From Isoetes taiwanensis (Eukaryota; Streptophyta; Lycopodiopsida; Isoetales; Isoetaceae), in assembly GCA_021234155.1 (NCBI GenBank), contig JAJEKV010000032.1, positions 11,848,099-11,912,098 of the forward strand: 64,000 nt of DNA, given 5' to 3'. This document shows positions 58,039 to 64,000 of the stretch, in pieces; position 1 is the first letter of the stretch; each line of letters starts with the position of its first letter. The notes beneath the pieces are model-generated. The model was given only the letters and a program-made list of their open reading frames with translations. It searched no databases and was not told where the DNA came from. The position numbers and the translations under genes were made by a program.

Positions 58039-58378
58039 ACTACAAGAGAATAGCTATTAATTGTTAGAAAAACCGTCAGATTGTTTAGAAAGATTTTTGC
58101 CTGATGTTTACGCTGACGAGAATACTGACAATTGTTTTTTTGACGCTTTCTCTGACGATTTTACGTCAGATTATTCGTCAGAAAGTTTATGTCAGACTAT
58201 GCATCACATAAATCGTCATAAGTGTAACGTCAAAAAAAGCGTCAGAAGAAGCGTCAGAATATTCGTCAGACAGTGCGTCAGAAAAAGCGTCAGACAGAAC
58301 GTCAGAATAAATGTCAGAAAAAGTGTCAGATGTTTTGTCAGATTTTGTGTCAGATTTTTCATCAGAAAAAGCGTCCCT
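58039..58378. mobile_element. CACTA-like element, left part, with GTCAGA array
   Basis: Starts CACTACAAGAGAATAGC and carries more than fifteen GTCAGA/CTGAC motifs (58077-58375), as in CACTA subterminal regions. I find no matching right end (CTCTTGTAGTG), so the element is truncated or its other end is rearranged. Confidence 0.65.
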
Positions 58379-58590
58379 TGTGATATGGGATGTCTAAAAC
58401 TCCCACAACACATGCTCAAAATACTAGAGCTGTCCCTTGTGATATAGCACCCTTGTGAAGCTCATGCTGATATGGGATGTCTAAAACTCCCACAACACAT
58501 GCTCCCTTGTAATATAGCACCCTTGTGAAGCTCATGCTGATATGGGATGTCTAAAACTCCCACAACACATGCTCAAAATACTAGAGCTGT
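58373..58590. repeat. tandem repeats of about 60-75 bp
   Basis: GATATGGGATGTCTAAAACT with CCCACAACACATGCTC occurs three times (58381, 58470, 58539), alternating with ATAGCACCCTTGTGAAGCTC. It is non-coding. Confidence 0.85.
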
Positions 58591-59698
58591 GTATTTTTTG
58601 GAGCTCTTTGCAAGCTCTCAGAAACACTATTGGGGCATAATATACGTAATGTGAAAATGGCCGTAAGGCTTGGCCCATTCTTGATAGTTAATGATATGTA
58701 TCAGGAATGTGGCACTGGCAGTAATGTTCTGAAGGAGGCATCCTACTTGGATATATGACATTAGACAAAGAATTTATGGGGCATCATGATTTTTAAGGGA
58801 TATATGGCAACATAACAAATGGGATTGTTTTGGGGAGCATTATAACTTGTATTGGCTCTATTGTACTTGATAATTCTAAGATAGCCTTGTTGAACACAAT
58901 AGGCTTTCAAATAAATTGGGAATATGATGTATAGCATGCGTATGGCAGAGCATATCTAGTGAACCTAAGATGCTTACTTGTGACATCTGCTTTCTTTGCT
59001 TAAAATGAAAAAGCATTTGATACACCTTATTATATTGGGCTCTTAGATGGGCTTTTCATTTTGCATATGGCTCACAATTATTTGCAAATGGCATCATTTT
59101 AAGGTATGTATTTAGATTGCTTTAGCATCCGTTATGTTTGCTATGCAATTGTTGTCCTAGATGGAAATGAGGGACATTTCTTTGAACTAGCAATACCCTA
59201 GCATTTTGAGAATTTATTATGCATGACACTTTTTGAGTACAAGGTCATATCTAAGCTTTATTTTCCACATTTTGGAAAAGTCTAACTTTTTGGCATGCAA
59301 GATGGCACTGGTCAAATTCCTAAGGTAAGACTTTTTATATTGCACTCTTTAGGAGAAGGACAAATGACGATTTACATTTGGGAATAGGACAAATGACGAT
59401 ATACAATGCAAAATGGTCTACATCAGAAGGCCTGGACTAACTTCATTTCCTTGTAATTGTATTGTATATGTATTTGAAGTGCTTGACCTTTACAATATTT
59501 GAGGTCAAATAAACTTCTAATTATTTCATTCTCATTCTCTCATTCTCATTCTTCTAATTGTATTGTATATTTGGGGATTGTATAAGATTTTGCCTAGATT
59601 TCGGGATCTGTATGCAAATCTGTAGTTGAACTATATTTTTTGAGTGATTTGAGCTGCTTGTCAGCCAGTGAAAGGAGCATTCCAAAATTGGCTCTGGG

Positions 59699-59755
<57 letters not shown>

Positions 59756-60787
59756 TTTTTTTTTTTGTATGCATAATTTCTGGGAGGATAATAATGCATG
59801 CCCCTTTCTTCTTTGGGCAGGGGCGGCTTTCTAGGCAAGGGTTCCAACTGAAGCTAATTCAGTTTCGGCTGAAGCTCATTCAGTTCTTGAAATTAGCACC
59901 TATGGCAGATGAAATCTGCTTTGGATGCTCCGAAATGGCGAATCTTCTTCTGATGCAGAGATGGAAAGGGTTCTATGCCTATTAGCATGATTCTGCAAAG
60001 TTATCTGCTTCAATATTCTAATTTCTGACAAGATATTGCTATACAAATATATCAGGGCCAGTTTAGAGTAGATTGACTTTGTTCCTTAGCACTCATAAAG
60101 GGAGTATAGGGAATTACTTGTCTCAGAAATAAAAAGAGGCGTCTTCGATCTGCTCATGGGCACGTCTGTACTCTGTTCGGCAGACATGTATAGACGACAT
60201 GCAACAATCCAGTTGCGAAAGCTTTCAGCTTTGAGCGGCTGCAACATCTGGTTTGAGAAAGCTTTTAGCTTTGAGCGGCTTTGAGGGCAATAATAGGGCG
60301 ATGGAAATGTAGTGTAGATGCTAGTTGTGGTGCAAAGAGGTGCAGACCGGTTTGATTCTGTTTGGGCTAGTCTAGGAATCAGTGGTTTCAAATCGGTGCT
60401 TGACAGAACTCGGATTGAAGGCTCTGTGAGGTCAGATTGAATGCCCTGTGAGGAGGAATGAGCAGATTCGAAGAGCCGATGATTCATGCATGCCGATGGT
60501 CCTCTTATGGATGATTACGGATGAGTTTGAAACGATCTGTTGGTTTGAATGGAAATGCATTTTTCTCACATGGGCAATATGGACCTTACAATTTGGCTTT
60601 CGTTTCATATGGCAAAAAAATGCAGGCCATCCGTGGGGCATAATGTGCAGAATATCCTGCCAATCCACAGCTTGGAACAAACAATATGAAAAAAACCCAT
60701 AAGTAACGGAAAATAACGAATAATAAGTCAAGTATAGCAACTATGACACAAAAATTAAATACCGTAAAAACATTATTTGAAAGTATA
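58591..60787. other. no recognisable gene; contains a (GT)n-T15 microsatellite
   Basis: (GT)25 at 59701-59751 followed by T15 to 59766. A short tandem (GCTTTCAGCTTTGAGCGGCT) lies at 60219-60285. The remaining sequence shows no protein I recognise. Confidence 0.5.
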
Positions 60788-62368
60788 TGTGACGTTCCAG
60801 CACAGTATACGGTCCCAGGACGTACACTGTACTGCCTCGTCACGCGTACACGCCACTCTGACTGACGTGTACGCCAACGTGTAGCCAGGTGAGTAGCCCC
60901 TAGGGGGCAACTTGCAAGGTATGTGCATTTGTCATTAATGTGCACATTTACCAATGTGCACATTTATTAAGGTGCACACCTTTCCATGTAGACACATTTA
61001 TGCCACCTAGCCATTAAAGGCAAGTGGGCCATACCCAATTATCCCACATGCCTAAAGGGATAATTGGAAACCCTAGCCCTAACACCTTGTCTATTTAGGT
61101 AGGAGAAACCCTAACTTGCCCATTTTTCGTTCCTAGGGTTTTAGAGCCCTGTTTTGGCTGCCCCATGAGTCAAAACCGCCTCCCAGATTCTGTCTAAGCG
61201 AATTGCACCATTAGTTTCCCTTGATTCGAGCAGTTCAGCAGGATGGTGGAGATCAGGTCAGGAGGAGCGAGCCACGGATCAGGTATTTCGTCAATTTAAT
61301 AGCCTAAATCACCTCCTAGTCATTGAATCAGTAGGTTTAGTCTATTAAATTGCCCATAGCAGCCCTCTAGATCTCTAGATACCAGACTCTAACTAAAGAA
61401 CCTAACTCTATGATATAGATTAGATCTAGTTCTTTAGTTCTTCTGTGATGTATATGGATGATGTATCTCTGTGAACTCCTTGTATTGGGAAGGGGGGTAG
61501 AGACCTCAAGCTTGGTAGTAGATGCTCCTAGATTAGCCTCTCTAGCACACTGTAGATTCGGCCTGTGTACAAGAACCACATCTGGTTGTGGGTGAAGGGG
61601 CTAGACTGGCTTATAAGGAGGTTCGTGTTCTGACTCTTGAACGATCCCTCTGGTGTGTAAGGCCTACCGGGGGTCATTGTGGTCTAGGTCTAATGGCTTG
61701 CCACTGCGTGTGGGCAAGACATGGGCTCGACACCCGTGGAGTGATGCGTCACTCTCCACTGGGTTCAAGTCGAATAAGGGCAGTGGCCCTCTAGTCACCT
61801 TGAGTCAGCACGTAGATCTCTGGAGGGAGTGATCCCTACCTGCCCCATCGGAACTGGGGAGATGCAACCCAGAAATAGCCCCTTTGGCTATGCATCCGGC
61901 GGGCTACAGTCAGGTCCCAACACTTTTCAACCTACTCTGCAAAGTGTGCACAGGAGGGGCGGATGGAGTGGACAACCCTGAGCCATGTTCTTATGCCAGC
62001 CAAATCCATTGCCATGAATTCTGTCTGCAATGAACTCTGGAGACCCAAGCCGTCAGTCATCCCTTCGAGTCTGGGCCTTGGGTAGGACTTCCCATATGCA
62101 TTGTGCTGATCATTGTCTATGCAGATGTGATGTACCACCCCTCGAGGTGGATATGTGTTGCTCTCATATACTAACATGTATGTTTACGCTTCCGCAGCTA
62201 GGTAGGCCCTGAGGGAGACGGGGTAAATGACCCCTTCACTCTTCCCGCTGGAACCCGTTACGGTTGCAGTGTTATGTGGAGGGCCCTGTATCGGCATGGA
62301 GCTGGTATGGGGGATGAACTCTTGTTTGTATACGGTGAGTGCACCGTATACGAGTAGGGGACGTCACA
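60788..62368 (+). repeat. Element D 5' LTR (1581 bp)
   Basis: Begins TGTGACGTTCCAGCAC and ends GGGGACGTCACA. Shares with element B the 43-bp block and weaker matches such as GTATTGGGAAGGGGGGTAGAG (with C) and GGCCTGTG(T/C)ACAAGA. A telo-box AAACCCTAACTT near 61108 and the T/A-rich CTATTTAGG just before it may mark the promoter. Confidence 0.85.
61937..61979 (+). promoter_or_regulatory. 43-bp conserved LTR block, element D copy
   Basis: Identical base for base to 17423-17465 in element B. See that entry for the comparison. Confidence 0.6.
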
Positions 62369-62386
62369 GTAGTATCAGAGCAATGT
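62369..62386 (+). other. Element D primer binding site
   Basis: GTAGTATCAGAGCAATG directly follows the LTR end. It is close to the plant initiator-Met tRNA primer site TGGTATCAGAGC, which confirms the LTR boundary and orientation. Confidence 0.85.
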
Positions 62387-62575
62387 TCTTGGTGACCAAG
62401 AGCAAAGCACTGACCATGCTTCCAGTAGTACTAACTTGATAGGATCCTCAAACCTCGAAAAATGGGAAATTTGTTTTCTCATTTTTGTAGTATATGCTAA
62501 GCTAGTAACAGTTAAAATGAATGAAAACATAAAAAGACTAAAATTAGTGAGCCAAACCTTCAAAGAGTAGGATGG

Positions 62576-62640
62576 TCTCACACGTCGCGCCAGGACAGAT
62601 AATGAGAATCTCATTTTCGGGCTGGGCGCAACGTGTGAGA
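62576..62640 (+). promoter_or_regulatory. leader stem-loop 1
   Basis: 65 nt: outer stem TCTCACACGT/ACGTGTGAGA, middle GCGCCAG/CTGGGCGC with one bulge, inner stem AATGAG/CTCATT with loop AAT. It is repeated at 62790-62854 with the outer stem identical and the inner stem changed in a compensating way. It is probably a functional RNA structure of the element's leader. Confidence 0.75.
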
Positions 62641-62789
62641 CATTCAGCCTGAAACACCCTAAAAGTCATGAATTTCAGAGAAATAACTTGATAATTCTAA
62701 TTTTAAGCTAGGAATTAGTTAGAATTGGTAAGTTACATTTCAAAAAACATGCTTAGAAAGTATAAAATTTAACATCAGAATTTACCATG

Positions 62790-62854
62790 TCTCACACGTC
62801 GCGTCAGGACAGATAATGAACTTTTCATTTTCGGGCTGGGCTTAACGTGTGAGA
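62790..62854 (+). promoter_or_regulatory. leader stem-loop 2
   Basis: Same 65-nt length and outer stem as stem-loop 1. The inner stem is AATGAA/TTCATT with loop CTT: the G-C pair became A-U on both sides. The middle stem is weaker (GCGTCAG against CTGGGCTT). Confidence 0.75.
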
Positions 62855-62933
62855 TCATGCTTGAATTTAGGTGTTTTAGGTGTTCTAGATGACCCAAACA
62901 GGTAGTTTGAAATTTGACCTAAAATCGCCCGCC

Positions 62934-62941
62934 TATAAATA
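62934..62941 (+). promoter_or_regulatory. TATA box ahead of element D ORF1
   Basis: TATAAATA, the plant consensus, lies 106 bp upstream of the ATG at 63040 and inside the element's leader, about 570 bp after the LTR. It suggests ORF1 may have its own promoter. Confidence 0.5.
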
Positions 62942-63039
62942 GACCTAGACCCCCTTTCCGCGCCCTTTCCTTAGAAAATCGCTCTCCCCCTGCTAAGGCG
63001 ATTTTCCGGCGCCGACATCGGATTGACGAGCCGTCGAAT

Positions 63040-63961
63040 ATGGCGAGAACCAAACAGACTGCCAGGAAGCCTCGTCCACCTCGTCCAGGCGAATCCTCCA
63101 GCGCCAACGATCCTGCCCTTATACAGAGAATATTGCAGGAGCGCCTTTTCAGGCAAGGCCAGTCTTCATCGAGTGAGGAGGCAGACTTGGACGGACACCA
63201 AAGCGATGGAACAGAGGTCCTAGGCGAGGAGCAGCCGGACATCATGCACCAGGTTCTCGAAGAAATCGCCGAGGAGGAAAGAGGAACAAGATCAGGTGGC
63301 CGAGGAACAGGAAGAGCAAAGGCAGCCAACCATCGAGGAGCAACTTGAAGCTTGGGCTCGTTTGAAGGAGGCTGAAGAGAGAGAGGAACAGCGGCAGCCA
63401 AGGCTTGATCCAGCTGAAGAAGAAGACCTCGCGGCGTTCATCAAGAAGTACGAAGCCAAAGAGCGCCGCCGAGAGAGAAAGAGAAAGAGGCAGGAGGAGG
63501 AGCCAAGCACAGCAAACAAGCCGAAGAAGAAGAAGGCGAAGGGCATAAAGGCGGGCAAAAGAACAGTCGTAAGGGTTGAGCGGGTAAGGGGTTTAGTCAT
63601 CAACGAGCCGCCAGCCGAGCAGACCCCGCCCTCCACCGACGATTCAGATGAAGACTACGTCCCCAACGCTGAGGGGGCAAGCTCTTCAAAACCCCCGGTT
63701 GTGGAGCAGGTAGTACAGGAGCAGGTAGCACCCGAGCAGGAGAAGCCCGGGCAGGCACCGAAGCCCCTACCCTACCCGACATGGGATAGGGCCAAAGCAC
63801 CACGGCCACAACGGGAGGCGTATGTGATAGACCCCGTCAAGGTCTATCAAAAGAAGCTGAGGGAACACAACGCCTTCATGGCGAAGTGGGAGGCATATAA
63901 CGCATACTATCAGGAGAACAGGGTACGGACTATCGAGGGCGGACAACCGACAAAGAGCTAG
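63040..63961 (+). CDS. Element D ORF1: charged protein with an N-terminal histone H3 tail copy
   Basis: The ATG at 63040 is followed by codons for ARTKQTARK (63043-63069), identical to residues 1-9 of mature histone H3, then PRPPRPGESSS instead of the H3 continuation. The rest is not a histone: acidic (SSSSEEADLDGHQSDGTEV), then Glu/Gln-rich coiled-coil, a basic nuclear-signal-like KERRRERKRKRQ and KPKKKKAKG, a Pro-rich linker, and a C-terminal KVYQKKLREHNAF / YNAYYQENRV segment. The frame opened at 63040 stops at 63348, and the same protein character continues in the frame 63296-63961, so a one-base shift lies between about 63265 and 63300. It occupies the same place as ORF1 of element B. 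Function is unknown. As the initiator Met before Ala is normally removed, the mature N-terminus would expose the exact H3 epitope. Confidence 0.8.
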
Positions 63962-64000
63962 ACCCTAAGGACGCCACCACCGAAGCCCAAGCCTCCCAGA

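Larger units (their letters stand above)
60788..64000 (+). mobile_element. Element D: Ty3/Gypsy-like element, 5' end only, first ORF begins with the H3 tail
   Basis: 5' LTR, iMet-type primer site, structured leader and first ORF are in the window; gag-pol would lie beyond 64000. LTR ends TGTGACG...CGTCACA and several internal LTR blocks match element B, so I place it in the same group although no pol is seen. Confidence 0.82.

Noticed and set aside
58228-58378. CRISPR-like array of GTCAGA units
   Set aside because: Units are 6 bp with irregular 4-12 bp spacing in a plant nuclear context. They fit transposon subterminal repeats.
59554-59985. ORFs with Cys-Val or Thr-His runs
   Set aside because: They come from the (GT)25 microsatellite and T15.
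63040-63348. A genuine histone H3 gene
   Set aside because: Only the first nine residues match H3. No histone fold follows in any frame up to the window end, and the ORF sits behind an LTR and primer site.

Overview
This is a TE-rich land-plant nuclear segment. Evidence: spliced plant-type genes (ARP3 remnant, FCP1/NIF-like phosphatase, small DnaJ-type zinc-finger protein, Nudix-like protein, PPR relic), plant tRNA-iMet-type primer binding sites, and chromodomain Ty3/Gypsy elements. One Gypsy element (A) has RT, integrase and protease of the Tf1/sushi/Tcn1-like type known from fungi and early-diverging land plants, so I lean towards a non-flowering plant (bryophyte, lycophyte or fern grade). 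That placement is inference.

Layout. 1-5.8 kb: decayed ARP3 exons (minus), a tandem duplication, little else. 5.86-9.24 kb: multi-exon gene (plus) ending in an FCP1/NIF-type phosphatase domain. 9.9-12.0 kb: candidate exons of an unrecognised minus-strand gene. 12.3-29.7 kb: a four-level transposon nest. A LINE is split by Gypsy element A (TSD GGGAC). A's integrase is split by Gypsy element B (TSD TTTCT). B's 3' LTR carries a 749-bp CACTA-type MITE (TSD TGG). 30.5-34.4 kb: two minus-strand spliced genes. 34.4-51.5 kb: mostly non-coding, with a long hairpin repeat, a PPR relic, a minisatellite and a Nudix-like gene at 42.5-44.0 kb. 51.5-58.0 kb: a minus-strand LINE with a long (GGATA)n tail abutting Gypsy element C, which is related to B. 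58.0-60.8 kb: a CACTA-like fragment and simple repeats. 60.8-64.0 kb: 5' LTR, primer site, structured leader and first ORF of Gypsy element D.

The outstanding signal is histone H3 inside retrotransposons. Element B has, before gag, an ORF whose C-terminus (after a one-base frame break in a G7 run) is a near-complete H3 histone fold with H3.3-type diagnostic residues. Related element D starts the ORF in the same position with an exact copy of the H3 tail, ARTKQTARK, on an otherwise unrelated charged protein. B and D share LTR ends (TGTGACG...CGTCACA), a 43-bp block that is identical although the rest of the LTRs diverged, an iMet-type primer site, and TATA-like elements ahead of the extra ORFs. 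B has lost RNase H and integrase, so it would need a helper such as a C-like element. I know of no described LTR-retrotransposon family that encodes H3 modules, but I could not search databases. All statements come from reading the sequence; no alignment software was used.
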